A DNA stretch of 64,000 bases from an uncultured Oceanospirillales bacterium (lineage in GTDB: Bacteria > Pseudomonadota > Gammaproteobacteria > Xanthomonadales > SZUA-36): assembly GCA_913055655.1 (NCBI GenBank), contig CAJXKA010000003.1, forward strand, positions 188,501-252,500, in the 5' to 3' direction. The notes under the pieces were generated by a model, which searched no databases, had not been told where the DNA came from, and saw only the letters and a list, made by a program, of their open reading frames with translations. Of this stretch, positions 44,591 through 53,032 are shown one piece after another. Each line of letters starts with the position of its first letter. Position 1 is the first letter of the stretch. The position numbers were made by a program, and so were the translations under genes.

Positions 44591-45093
44591 TCGCGCCATT
44601 TTCCATTGATGTGCAGGAATCGCGGTGAGTAGCCCTCGCATTCGAAGCCGACGCTTTCCACCAGGCGTACGGAGGCCTCGTTGCCCGGCTGGATATTGGC
44701 CTCGAGCCGGTGCAGGCCCATCGGCCCGAAGGCCTTTTCGATGACCAGCTTCAGGCCTTCCTTCATGTAGCCCATGCCCGTGGTGGCCGCGGCCGCGTAG
44801 TAGCTCAGGTAGGCGCTGCACAGCGCCTCGTAGGTGATGACATTCAGGTTGATGACGCCGCACAGCGCGCCATCCACCCGGCGCCGCACCAGGAAACCGG
44901 CCTCGTCGTCGCGCTCCAGTCGCTTCATGTAGCGCCGCCAGGCCTCGGGCGTCACCGGTGCGGTCACCCAGGGGTGATGCAGGTGGCGGCTCTCGCCCAT
45001 GACGTCGATAAACTCGCGCACGTCTTCCATGCGCGGCTCCACCAGGCGAACCCGCAAGCGCCCCCGCTCCGCCCTGGTAATGGCCGCGTTCAT
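44560..45093 (-). CDS. RimJ/RimL-type GNAT acetyltransferase
   Basis: A 177-residue protein of the ribosomal-protein N-acetyltransferase-like GNAT group: LVEPRMEDVREFIDVMGES, INLNVITYEALCSAYLSYYA, the acetyl-CoA-binding region GMGYMKEGLKLVIEKAFGPMGLHR in outline, and NEASVRLVESVGFECEGY. ATG 45093 overlaps the ubiA stop (ATGA), which fixes the start; a longer open frame lies within ubiA and was rejected. Its substrate is unknown. Confidence 0.85.
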   Translation of the reverse strand: MNAAITRAERGRLRVRLVEPRMEDVREFIDVMGESRHLHHPWVTAPVTPEAWRRYMKRLERDDEAGFLVRRRVDGALCGVINLNVITYEALCSAYLSYYAAAATTGMGYMKEGLKLVIEKAFGPMGLHRLEANIQPGNEASVRLVESVGFECEGYSPRFLHINGKWRDHERWALLAD

Positions 45094-45971
45094 GGCAGCA
45101 GGTACTGCGCCACCAGGCCGGCGAAAATCACGAACCCGACCCAGTTGTTGTCGAGGAAGGCGCGAAAGCAGGCCGCACGCTCGCGGTGGCGAATCCACCA
45201 TTGCTCGCGCGCAAACATCACGGCGGCCAGCGCCACGCCGGCGAACCACGGCCAGCCGAAGCGGTACCAGGTGCCGAGCACCACCAGCATTGCGATCATG
45301 ACGACCATCAGCGTGGCGATCACGGCGCGGTCCGCCCTGCCGAACAGGATGGCCGAGGACTTCACGCCAATCAGCAGGTCGTCGTCACGGTCGACCATCG
45401 CGTACAGGGTGTCATAGATCACCGCCCAGACGGTGTTGATCGCCAGCAGCCACCCCGCCACCGGCGGCAACGTGTTCAGCTCCGCCGTGAACGCCATCAG
45501 GATGCCCCAGCCGAACGCCACGCCCAGCACGATCTGCGGCAGGTGGGTGACGCGCTTGAACAGGGGGTAGGTCAGCGCCAGGGCGGCGCCGGCGAAGGCC
45601 AGCAACACGGTGAAGCGGTTGGTGAACAGCACCAGGATAAAGGCCAGCGCCATCAGCGCGGCCAGCAGCACCGCGGCATCGCGCGCCCGCAGCTCGCCGG
45701 CCGCCAGCGGGCGCGCCCGGGTGCGCTCCACGTGCGGGTCGAAATCGCGGTCCGCCAGGTCATTGGCCACGCAGCCGGCCGCGCGCATCAGCACCACGCC
45801 GGCCGTGAAAATAAGGATATTGGTCCACGCGGGATCGCCATTGCCGGCAATCCACAGCGCCCAGTACGTCGGCCAGAGCAGCAGCAGAATGCCGATGGGC
45901 CGGTCGAAGCGCATCAGCCGCCAGTAGGCGTTCAAACGCGAAGGGCCGATGGAGCGGTGAGCGTCACTCAT
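45090..45971 (-). CDS. ubiA: 4-hydroxybenzoate polyprenyltransferase UbiA
   Basis: A 293-residue integral membrane prenyltransferase attaching the polyprenyl tail to 4-hydroxybenzoate in ubiquinone synthesis. Both Asp-rich motifs are present: NDLADRDFDPHVERTRARPL in the first half and YDTLYAMVDRDDDLLIGVKS in the second. The FDRPIGILLLLWPTYWALW segment near residue 25 is typical. It starts 89 bp from divergent tatD and is translationally coupled to the acetyltransferase gene. No ubiC is seen. Confidence 0.97.
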   Translation of the reverse strand: MSDAHRSIGPSRLNAYWRLMRFDRPIGILLLLWPTYWALWIAGNGDPAWTNILIFTAGVVLMRAAGCVANDLADRDFDPHVERTRARPLAAGELRARDAAVLLAALMALAFILVLFTNRFTVLLAFAGAALALTYPLFKRVTHLPQIVLGVAFGWGILMAFTAELNTLPPVAGWLLAINTVWAVIYDTLYAMVDRDDDLLIGVKSSAILFGRADRAVIATLMVVMIAMLVVLGTWYRFGWPWFAGVALAAVMFAREQWWIRHRERAACFRAFLDNNWVGFVIFAGLVAQYLLP

Positions 45972-46060
45972 GCGCGCATTCTAACGCCGTCGCGCCAAAA
46001 ACCTTACAATCCGGCGCTTTCAACTGCGCAACACCGGCCGCAGGGCGGCCCCGGAACACC

Positions 46061-46867
46061 ATGGAACTGATCGACATCGGCTGTAACCTGACCCACGATT
46101 CCTTCGACGACGACCGCGACGCCGTCATCGAGGCCGCCCGCGAAGTGGGCGTGGTGCAGATGATCATTACCGGCGCCAGCCTGGACGGCAGCGAAATGGC
46201 CCTGGAACTGGCGCGGCAACGGCCGGGTGAGCATTTCGCCACCGCCGGTGTGCACCCGCACAAGGCCTCGGACTGGAATGACGCCGTCGCCGCGCGCATT
46301 GCCGAACTGGCCGCCGCACCCGAAGTCGTGGCCGTCGGCGAGGCGGGCCTGGATTACTTTCGCGACTTCTCACCGCGCGACGACCAGCTGCGCGCGTTCC
46401 AGGCACAGCTGGCGCTGGGCGCGGAAACGGGCAAGCCGTTATTCCTGCACCTTCGCGATGCGCACGAGGATTTCCACGCGGTGCTGTCCGAATGGCGGGA
46501 CCGCCTCTCGGACGTGGTCGTCCACTGCTTCACCGGTTCCCGCGAGCAGCTGCACGCCTACCTGGATCTCGACTGCCACATCGGCATCACGGGCTGGATC
46601 TGCGACGAGCGCCGCGGCACGCACATGAAGGCCTACCTGGGCGAGATCCCCGCAGACCGGCTGATGATCGAAACCGACGCGCCGTACCTGAAGCCGCGCA
46701 ACCTGCGGCCGAAGATCAAGTCGCACCGCAACGAACCGCGGGTGCTGCCCTGGATCCTGGGGACGCTGGCGGCCGTGCGTGGCGAGCACCCGGCTGACCT
46801 GGCTGCGAAGACCACGGCGAATGCGCGGCGGTTCTTCCGGTTGGCTGGGGGCGCGTCGCCTGGGTGA
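46061..46867 (+). CDS. tatD: TatD family metal-dependent DNase/hydrolase
   Basis: A 268-residue TatD with family motifs ELIDIGCNLTHDSF, TAGVHPHKASD, VGEAGLDYFRDFSPRDDQL, VVHCFTGSREQ, and IETDAPYLKPRNLRPK. TatD members are Mg2+-dependent 3'-5' exonucleases/DNases in the cytosol. The start has no strong Shine-Dalgarno, but the N-terminus aligns well with the family. A 228-bp gap with two dispersed 9-bp-unit elements follows. Confidence 0.93.
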   Translation: MELIDIGCNLTHDSFDDDRDAVIEAAREVGVVQMIITGASLDGSEMALELARQRPGEHFATAGVHPHKASDWNDAVAARIAELAAAPEVVAVGEAGLDYFRDFSPRDDQLRAFQAQLALGAETGKPLFLHLRDAHEDFHAVLSEWRDRLSDVVVHCFTGSREQLHAYLDLDCHIGITGWICDERRGTHMKAYLGEIPADRLMIETDAPYLKPRNLRPKIKSHRNEPRVLPWILGTLAAVRGEHPADLAAKTTANARRFFRLAGGASPG

Positions 46868-46879
46868 CGGTTGGATTTA

Positions 46880-46914
46880 CCGCAGATTTCACGAATTTCG
46901 CAAATTTCGCGAAT
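46880..46914. repeat. Dispersed 9-bp-unit element, copy 3
   Basis: On the minus strand GCGAAATTT, GCGAAATTC, GTGAAATCT, then GCGG. It opens the gap after tatD and is inverted relative to copy 4 at 47041-47072, so the two frame a segment of about 125 bp. Confidence 0.7.
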
Positions 46915-47040
46915 GCTTTTAAGGGGAAGACGGCTGCGGCCGCGCCACGAAAAGGCGACGTCTGTGCGCGTGGGAACGGTGTCGGGGCGGTTTTTGCGGG
47001 CAGGCCCGGGCCCGCGACACACTGAAGTAAATTTTGCGCC

Positions 47041-47072
47041 ATTCGTGCAATTTGCGTAATTTGCGGAAAAAA
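47041..47072. repeat. Dispersed 9-bp-unit element, copy 4
   Basis: ATTCGTGCAATTTGCGTAAT then TTGCGGAAAAAA. It shares the terminal TTTGCGGAAAAAA with copy 5 and lies just before the VOC gene. Confidence 0.65.
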
Positions 47073-47095
47073 CCACGCACGGTACCGCGACAAAC

Positions 47096-47458
47096 ATGAA
47101 ACTGAACCACGTACAGGTCATCACCACGGACCTGGAAGCCTCGGAGGCTTTCTGGACCGGGATCATCGGGCTGGATACCGGCTACCGGCCGCCGTTCGAC
47201 TTTCCGGGGGCCTGGTATTACGCCGACGGCATGCCGGCGATTCACCTGGTGCTGCGCGATGAGGTGGGCAAGGCCGGTGCGGTTGACCATGTCGCGCTGG
47301 AGTTTGATGCCGGTGAGTACGCCGGCACCAGGCAAAGACTGGACGATGCCGGCCTCGACTATCGCAACACCGTGGTGCCGGGACGCGGTGACCGGCAGAT
47401 GTTCGTCATTGGCCCGGACGGCATCCGGGTCGAGCTGCTGTTTCCCAACCGGGGCTGA
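47096..47458 (+). CDS. VOC-family (glyoxalase/bleomycin resistance-like) protein
   Basis: A 120-residue single-domain VOC fold protein: it begins MKLNHVQVITTDLEASEAFW, with IIGLDTGYRPPFDFPGAWYY, MPAIHLVLRDE, VDHVALEFDAGEYAG and FVIGPDGIRVELLFPN. Metal ligands of the VOC type are probably His5, His60 and Glu in the last strand (VELLF). The substrate cannot be deduced. It converges on the DUF4399 gene with a 9-bp gap. Confidence 0.82.
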   Translation: MKLNHVQVITTDLEASEAFWTGIIGLDTGYRPPFDFPGAWYYADGMPAIHLVLRDEVGKAGAVDHVALEFDAGEYAGTRQRLDDAGLDYRNTVVPGRGDRQMFVIGPDGIRVELLFPNRG

Positions 47459-47467
47459 GCAAACGCC

Positions 47468-47866
47468 CTAGCGAACCTCGATGGTGATGACGTCCGAGGC
47501 GACCGGCGGGTCGGCCGGGATATGCGCGTGGTCACCGACAATCAGCTGCAGGGTATGCGTGCCGGGCGACAGCTCAAGCACGGTCTCGGTCTGCCCGCCA
47601 CCAAAGTGTCGGACCTGGTCCGAGGCCGGTAAGGGCACACCGGGTGCGGGTAATTCCGGCCCATCAATCAAGAGGTGATGGTGGCCGGTGTTATCGGCCT
47701 GCGTGCCGGCCGGCGCCACGCCCATGCCTTTCAAACCAAACTTCACCGTCACCGGCCCTTCAATCACGTCGCCGTCGGCGGGCGAAATGAAGTAGACCTC
47801 GGCCTCCCCGGCCATCGCCACCGATGCGGACAGGGCCAGCCAGGACAACAACAGCAATTTTTTCAT
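47468..47866 (-). CDS. Exported DUF4399 protein
   Basis: A 132-residue protein with a clear signal peptide (cleaved near AMAGEAEV). The mature part holds the DUF4399 features YFISPADGDVIEGPVTVKFG, DNTGHHHLLIDGPEL and the end GDHAHIPADPPVASDVITI. The His cluster suggests metal (copper-type) binding, though I know of no proven function. ATG 47866 follows a GGAGAG Shine-Dalgarno; the upstream open frame is not coding. Confidence 0.85.
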   Translation of the reverse strand: MKKLLLLSWLALSASVAMAGEAEVYFISPADGDVIEGPVTVKFGLKGMGVAPAGTQADNTGHHHLLIDGPELPAPGVPLPASDQVRHFGGGQTETVLELSPGTHTLQLIVGDHAHIPADPPVASDVITIEVR

Positions 47867-47987
47867 GGAACTCTCCGGTCGTGAATGCGATGCGATGACG
47901 TTACAACAACCCGGCCCTTTCACCCAACTTTTCTCCCCATTTCCCGTAAGGTAGTGATGGGCCAGCTGCGAGGGCGCGCACAATAAC

Positions 47988-48245
47988 ATGTTCCTGAACG
48001 ACGACCGCGACACCGCCAAACTCGGTGATCGCCTGATTGCCGCGGCCATCGCGGCGTTTCTGGGCTTCTGGATTGGCGGGTTCTTTGGGGTGCTGGCACT
48101 CAAAATCACCGGCTCCAGCTACAGCCTGGCCTGGCTCGCCGCCGCCGGCTTCGGTCTGTACGGCTTCATCGCGCCATCGAGCTCCACGGACCTGTGGTCA
48201 CGATTCTGGACAGAAGTGCTGGGCTACTTCAGCCACCACCGATAG
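47988..48245 (+). CDS. Small membrane protein, unknown
   Basis: An 85-residue protein with two hydrophobic segments (about 15-42 and 47-62) after a charged N-terminus (DDRDTAKLGDR) and a Trp/Phe-rich end. It lies 10 bp before the SnoaL-like gene on the same strand, so the two are probably co-transcribed. No family recognised. Confidence 0.6.
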   Translation: MFLNDDRDTAKLGDRLIAAAIAAFLGFWIGGFFGVLALKITGSSYSLAWLAAAGFGLYGFIAPSSSTDLWSRFWTEVLGYFSHHR

Positions 48246-48255
48246 GGAGCGATCA

Positions 48256-48816
48256 ATGAAGGCATTACCTGCCGCAATTTACCTTTCTGCACTGCTACTG
48301 ACCGGATTCGCCTTTGCGGACGACGCCACCGAGGAGGCCAACAAGGCCATTGCCCTTGGTTTCTACGAAAACCTCTGGGGAAGCCCGAACACCGATCGTT
48401 ACGCCGAATTCATGGCCGACACCTACATCGCGCACGACATCGGCTCGCGCAAGGGCGTCACCGAGCCGGCCATTGAACAGAAGCGCATTGCCGATCGCTT
48501 CTGGAATAACGGCACGATGCATTTCGAACTGGACTACCAGGTGGCCGAGGGCGACCTCGTGGCCACGCGCTGGTGGTGGGGTTATGAACCGGAAACATTG
48601 CTCGGCCACATCATGTTCGGCAGCGAACGAATCCCGATCATCAACGTCTTTCGCATCCGGGACGGCAAGATCGTCGAACTCTGGAACCACCGCCACGATA
48701 TCGACACGCGAATGGCCTCACTGCCCATCCTGCTGGCCTTCATCACCGGCCTGGTCCTCGCCGGCATCCCCGCCCTGATCTACCGCAAAAAAGCACGTCG
48801 CGCCCACCGATCGTGA
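48256..48816 (+). CDS. Exported SnoaL/NTF2-like protein with C-terminal membrane anchor
   Basis: A 186-residue protein with a signal peptide (to about 22), then an NTF2/SnoaL-like fold: NKAIALGFYENLWGSPNTDR, YAEFMADTYIAHDIGSRKG, EGDLVATRWWWGYEP, and INVFRIRDGKIVELWNHRHD. A hydrophobic helix at 157-176 (LPILLAFITGLVLAGIPALI) is followed by KKARRAHR, an inner-membrane stop-transfer with a cytosolic tail. The fold usually forms small-molecule enzymes such as polyketide cyclases; a periplasmic, membrane-tethered version is uncommon. Start ATG 48256 follows a GGGAGC site. Confidence 0.75.
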   Translation: MKALPAAIYLSALLLTGFAFADDATEEANKAIALGFYENLWGSPNTDRYAEFMADTYIAHDIGSRKGVTEPAIEQKRIADRFWNNGTMHFELDYQVAEGDLVATRWWWGYEPETLLGHIMFGSERIPIINVFRIRDGKIVELWNHRHDIDTRMASLPILLAFITGLVLAGIPALIYRKKARRAHRS

Positions 48817-48833
48817 CAACCCCACCCCAGCCT

Positions 48834-48878
48834 TAATTCGCGCAATTCCCGAAATTTGCGAAATTTGCGGAAAAAAAG
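48834..48878. repeat. Dispersed 9-bp-unit element, copy 5
   Basis: TTCGCGCAATTCCC, GAAATTTGCG, AAATTTGCGG, AAAAAAA. It fills the short gap between the convergent SnoaL-like and DUF885 genes and could double as the transcript end for one of them. Confidence 0.7.
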
Positions 48879-48881
48879 GCC

Positions 48882-50654
48882 TCAGCCCGCGTCCACCTCC
48901 CCCACCCAGCGCCCCACCTCTTCCCGCAACACATCCAGGGGCACCGACCCCAGCGACAACACGAAATCGTGAAACGCCCGCAAATCGAAATCCTCACCCA
49001 GCTCTGCCTCGGCCTCGCGGCGTAGCTGCCAGAGCGTGTATTCCCCCAGCTTGTAGCTGAGCGCCTGGGCCGGCCAGGAAATGTAGCGGTCGACCTCGGT
49101 GGTGACCTCGTGCAGGGACAGCGCGGTGTTGTCGGCCAGGTAGTCCAGCGCCTGCTGGCGGGTCCAGCCGAAGGCGTGCACGCCGGTGTCGATCACCAGC
49201 CGGCAGGCACGCCACATCTCGTAAGTCAGTCGGCCGAAGTGTTCGTAGGGTGTTTCGTAGATGTCCATCTCCACGCCCAGTTTCTCGGCGTAGAGCGCCC
49301 AACCTTCTCCATAGGCGCTGATGTAGTCGTTGCGGCGGAACGGCGGCTGCTCGGCCTGTTCCAGCGCCAGCGCGTTCTGCAGGTGATGGCCGGGCGCGGC
49401 TTCGTGCAGGGTCAGCGCGGGCAGGGTGTAGAGCGTGCGGCTCTCCAGCTTGTGGGTGTTGACCCAGTAATAACCGCCGCGACGCGCGTCCGCGGGCGCG
49501 CCCACGTAACGGCCGGCGGTGAAAAAGGGCGCGATGTCTTCCGGCACCGGCGCCACGCCGTAAGGCTGGCGCGGCAAGTGGCTGAACAGCTGCGGCAGGC
49601 GGCCATCGACCTTCTTGGCGATATAGCTGGCCTCGGCGAGCAACTCCCGGGGTGAATTCGCATAGAACCGTGGATCAGTACGCAGGAACTCGAGGAAATC
49701 GGGGAAACTGCCCTGGAACTCCAGTTGGGCGATGATCGCGTCCATTTCGGCGCGGATGCGCGCCACTTCGGACAGGCCGATGTCGTGAATCTGCCTTGGC
49801 GTCCAGTCGAGGGTCACGTACTGGCGAATCTGCGCCTGGTAGAACGCCTCACCGCCTGGCAGCGCCGTGGCGCCCAGCGTGTCGCGAGCGCCGGGGATGT
49901 ACTCATCCTCGAAAAACGCCAGTAATTTGCGGTAAGCCGGGATCACGCCATCGTCGATGGCGGCCTGGGCGCGGGCCCGCAGGGCCGCTTTCTGCGTGTC
50001 GTCCAGGGTCGCCGGCATGCGCTCGAAGGGCGCGTAGAAACCACTGTCGGCATAGCCGTCGACAATCTGCGCGCGGATCGGCTCGTCGCGACCGTCCAGC
50101 ACCGCGCGGGGCTGGGTCATGCCGATGCGCAGGCCTTCGCGCATCAGGTCAATGTATTCGTCCATGACGCCGGGCAACTGCTCCAGGCGCGCGATGTAGC
50201 CCTCGTAGTCGTCGGCATCGGCGAAGTTGGACGGATCCGCCATTCGCGACCAGCCGACCCAGAAGGCCCAGTCGCTGTTGAAAGGCACCAGGTAGGCCTT
50301 CGTCTCGTAGTCGTCGATAAAGCCGTTCACCTGCCGCTCGAAGATGCGGTAGTTGATGCACCCCTCGCGCTCCAACCGGTCGCAGCTGATCTCGCCCAGG
50401 TCGTCGCGCACGCCCTTCCAGAATTCGTAGCGCCGCCGCTGGTCGGCCTCGGCGACACGGGTCAGTCGGTCGTTGGCTGCGTCGGGGTCGTCGTCCAGGC
50501 CGGGGAACTCGGCAGTGCGAAACGCCCATTCTTTTTCGTAAAGCGCGCGGAAGGCGGCACTGTCTTCGGCGGCGTTTGCGCACGGCGCCTGCGCGGCGAG
50601 CAACAGGGCGGCGGCCGCGACCAGCGGCATGGAACGAATGGGTGCATGATTCAT
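48882..50654 (-). CDS. DUF885 family exported protein (peptidase-like)
   Basis: A 590-residue protein with a signal peptide cleaved near CANAAEDS. The DUF885 core includes the zinc-protease-like motif TLHEAAPGHHLQNA (HEAxPGHH, two His plus downstream Glu), YGEGWALYAEKLGVEMDIYE, LTYEMWRACRLVIDTGVHAFGWT, and RYISWPAQALSYKLGE. DUF885 proteins are thought to be periplasmic metallopeptidases, but biochemical evidence is limited. It lies 88 bp downstream of the hydroxyproline epimerase on the same strand, so it may or may not belong to that operon. Confidence 0.85.
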   Translation of the reverse strand: MNHAPIRSMPLVAAAALLLAAQAPCANAAEDSAAFRALYEKEWAFRTAEFPGLDDDPDAANDRLTRVAEADQRRRYEFWKGVRDDLGEISCDRLEREGCINYRIFERQVNGFIDDYETKAYLVPFNSDWAFWVGWSRMADPSNFADADDYEGYIARLEQLPGVMDEYIDLMREGLRIGMTQPRAVLDGRDEPIRAQIVDGYADSGFYAPFERMPATLDDTQKAALRARAQAAIDDGVIPAYRKLLAFFEDEYIPGARDTLGATALPGGEAFYQAQIRQYVTLDWTPRQIHDIGLSEVARIRAEMDAIIAQLEFQGSFPDFLEFLRTDPRFYANSPRELLAEASYIAKKVDGRLPQLFSHLPRQPYGVAPVPEDIAPFFTAGRYVGAPADARRGGYYWVNTHKLESRTLYTLPALTLHEAAPGHHLQNALALEQAEQPPFRRNDYISAYGEGWALYAEKLGVEMDIYETPYEHFGRLTYEMWRACRLVIDTGVHAFGWTRQQALDYLADNTALSLHEVTTEVDRYISWPAQALSYKLGEYTLWQLRREAEAELGEDFDLRAFHDFVLSLGSVPLDVLREEVGRWVGEVDAG

Positions 50655-50742
50655 CGTGGTTTCCCCGTGGCGCCGGAACGGCGACGCGCCCTGGCAGTTG
50701 TTTCGGTCATTCTCGCAGGAACCCGGGCCGGCTTCATGTGGG

Positions 50743-51783
50743 TCACGTCACCAGGAACCCCTGCCAGTACGGATCGTCCTGCGGATCTACCGTGATCCGG
50801 TTACGGCCATAAACACGCGCCCAGCCCTCGATGGACGGCACGATGGCGTCGAACTCGCCGACGCGGGCCGCGGCTTCCACGCGGCCGGTGAAAAGGCTGC
50901 CGATGTAACTTTCGTGGATGAACGTGTCGCCAACCGCCAGGTCGCCGCGCGCGGCCAGTTGCGCCATGCGCGCGGAGGTGCCGGTGCCGCAGGGCGAACG
51001 GTCGATGGCGGCATCACCGTAAAACACGGCGTTGCGGGCGTCCGCGCCATCGGTGGTCGCCGCGCCGGCCCAGAGCAGGTGGCTGAGCCCGGATATATGG
51101 TCGTCTTCAGGGTGGACGAAGGAATAGCGTTTGTTCAACCGCTCACGCAGCCGCGGGCTGATGGCCAGGATGTCGCCGGCCGAAACGGCGTCCAGGCCGT
51201 CATAGCAGGCCTGGGGTTCGACGATGGCGTAAAAATTCCCGCCGTAGGCCACGTCAACACGCAGTTCGCCGCCCAGCTCCGGGCAATCGACCGCCAGGCC
51301 GGCCGCGTACAGGAAAGCCGGCACATTGGTCAGCGTTACGGACCGCACCTTGCCCCCCTCCATGGTGTACCGGACCCGCACGCGCCCCGCCGGTGTCTCG
51401 AGCGCCAGCTCACCCGGCACACGTGGGGTCACCAGTCCGTTCTCCAGCGCGATGGTCACCGTACCGATGGTGCCGTGACCGCACATGGGCAGGCAGCCGG
51501 AGGTCTCGATGAACAGTACGCCGATATCGCAGTCCTCGCGCGTGCTGGGGTAAAGGAAACTGCCGGACATCTGCGCGTGACCGCGCGGCTCGAACATCAG
51601 CGCGGTGCGGATCCAGTCGTACTCGGCCAGGAAGTGCCGTCGCCGCGCCGCCATGGTCTCGCCTTCCAGCGGTGGTTTCTCGCCGGTCACCAGCCGGACC
51701 GGGTTCCCGCAGGTGTGGGCGTCGATGCAGTCGAACACCCAGGGGCGGTCGGGCGCGTGGCCCCTGGCGCCTGCCCCGGTCAC
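50743..51783 (-). CDS. 4-hydroxyproline 2-epimerase (proline racemase family)
   Basis: A 346-residue proline racemase superfamily enzyme. The two-base Cys pair is intact: Cys101 in PMCGHGTIG and Cys265 in SPCGTGTSA, which excludes the dehydratase members (Thr in place of one Cys). It converts trans-4-hydroxy-L-proline to cis-4-hydroxy-D-proline. The assignment to hydroxyproline rather than proline follows from the neighbouring D-amino-acid dehydrogenase and the DHDPS-like deaminase. The GTG start overlaps the dehydrogenase stop (GTGA). Confidence 0.92.
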   Translation of the reverse strand: MTGAGARGHAPDRPWVFDCIDAHTCGNPVRLVTGEKPPLEGETMAARRRHFLAEYDWIRTALMFEPRGHAQMSGSFLYPSTREDCDIGVLFIETSGCLPMCGHGTIGTVTIALENGLVTPRVPGELALETPAGRVRVRYTMEGGKVRSVTLTNVPAFLYAAGLAVDCPELGGELRVDVAYGGNFYAIVEPQACYDGLDAVSAGDILAISPRLRERLNKRYSFVHPEDDHISGLSHLLWAGAATTDGADARNAVFYGDAAIDRSPCGTGTSARMAQLAARGDLAVGDTFIHESYIGSLFTGRVEAAARVGEFDAIVPSIEGWARVYGRNRITVDPQDDPYWQGFLVT

Positions 51784-53030
51784 CGGCGGAACCGGTCGAA
51801 GCGGTAGGGCGAAAGGTCGAGACCCGGGCTATCCCCTGACAGCAAGGCGGTCACGAGGCGCCCCGTGGTCGGGCCCTGGGTCAGGCCGTAATGACCGTGA
51901 CCGAAGGCGTAGATCACTTCGGGGTGGCCCGGCGAGGGTGAAATCACCGGCAGCGAATCGGCCATCATCGGCCGCTGGCCCAGCCACTCGGTGGCGCCGC
52001 CGGCGCCCAGGTCGGGCAGGTAGCGCCGGGCACTGTCGACCAGGACCTTGGCGCGACGGTAATTCGGCGCCGCATCCAGGCGGGCGAACTCCGCGGTACC
52101 GGCCAGGCGCAGGCCGTCGGCGAGCGGCGTCATGACGAAAGCGCGGTCGCCCGACATCACCGGCCCGCCCAGGTCCAGCCCGGGCTCCGCGATCATCGTG
52201 TGGTAGCCGCGCTTGGGCGCCATGGGCACCGCGTAGTCGAGCTGCGCCGCCAGTTGATTCGACCAGGGCCCGGCCGCGACGACCAGGCGGTCGCCCTCCA
52301 GTGTCTCGCCACCGGCAAGCCGGGCCGTCACCCGCCCATCGCCGGCGATCACGGCTTCCACGGTGTCGTTGACCCAGCGCGCCCCGGCCTCGATGGCGGC
52401 GTGGGCGAAGCCGGCCGTCATTTTCGCGGGGTCCAGGGTGTGCTTCCAGCTGGGGACGTAAAGGGCCACGCCGTCATGTTGAATCGGCGGTCGATGGCGT
52501 TTCAGCTCGGCGGTGGAGATCCGTTCCCAGCCAAAACCGTGCCGCGCACCCAGGTCGTAACGCCAGCGGTCGCCTTCGAAGGCCGCCTCGGTATCGTAAA
52601 GCACGACCAGGCCCTTCGATTTCAGCAGGCCGGTCTGCCCGGTGCGTTCCAGCTGGGCCGCATAATCATCGTGGACATGCCGCATCAGCGCGGCCTGGGC
52701 CTGGCCACAGCGTTCCACGCCCGCGGCATTGCCCTCGCGCCAGAACCGCCACAGCCAGGGCGCCGTCCACGGCAGGTCGCCCCAGCGAATGGTCATGGGG
52801 CCTTCGCGGGTCAACAGCCAGCGCGGGATGTTTTTCCACACGCCGGGGTAGGAATACGGCCCGACCTGCGACGGTGAGATGCAGGCGGCGTTACCGTAAC
52901 TGGTGCCCATGCCGGGCTCGAGCCGGTCGACGAGTGTCACGCGATAACCGGCGTCGACCAGGTGCAGGGCACAGCTTGCGCCCACGGCGCCGGCGCCGAT
53001 GACGAGGCAGTGTGTGTTCCGGGAGTCCAT
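51780..53030 (-). CDS. FAD-dependent D-amino-acid (D-hydroxyproline) dehydrogenase
   Basis: A 416-residue DadA-type flavoprotein: N-terminal dinucleotide-binding motif CLVIGAGAVGASCALHL, then SYGNAACISPSQVGPY, PKRGYHTMI, and C-terminal FGHGHYGLTQGPTTGRLV. With the adjacent epimerase, it would oxidise cis-4-hydroxy-D-proline to a pyrroline-4-hydroxy-2-carboxylate and pass electrons to the respiratory chain. ATG 53030 lies 3 bp after the GntR stop; the longer open frame overlaps gntR and was rejected. Other D-amino acids could be substrates. Confidence 0.9.
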   Translation of the reverse strand: MDSRNTHCLVIGAGAVGASCALHLVDAGYRVTLVDRLEPGMGTSYGNAACISPSQVGPYSYPGVWKNIPRWLLTREGPMTIRWGDLPWTAPWLWRFWREGNAAGVERCGQAQAALMRHVHDDYAAQLERTGQTGLLKSKGLVVLYDTEAAFEGDRWRYDLGARHGFGWERISTAELKRHRPPIQHDGVALYVPSWKHTLDPAKMTAGFAHAAIEAGARWVNDTVEAVIAGDGRVTARLAGGETLEGDRLVVAAGPWSNQLAAQLDYAVPMAPKRGYHTMIAEPGLDLGGPVMSGDRAFVMTPLADGLRLAGTAEFARLDAAPNYRRAKVLVDSARRYLPDLGAGGATEWLGQRPMMADSLPVISPSPGHPEVIYAFGHGHYGLTQGPTTGRLVTALLSGDSPGLDLSPYRFDRFRR

Positions 53031-53032
53031 GT

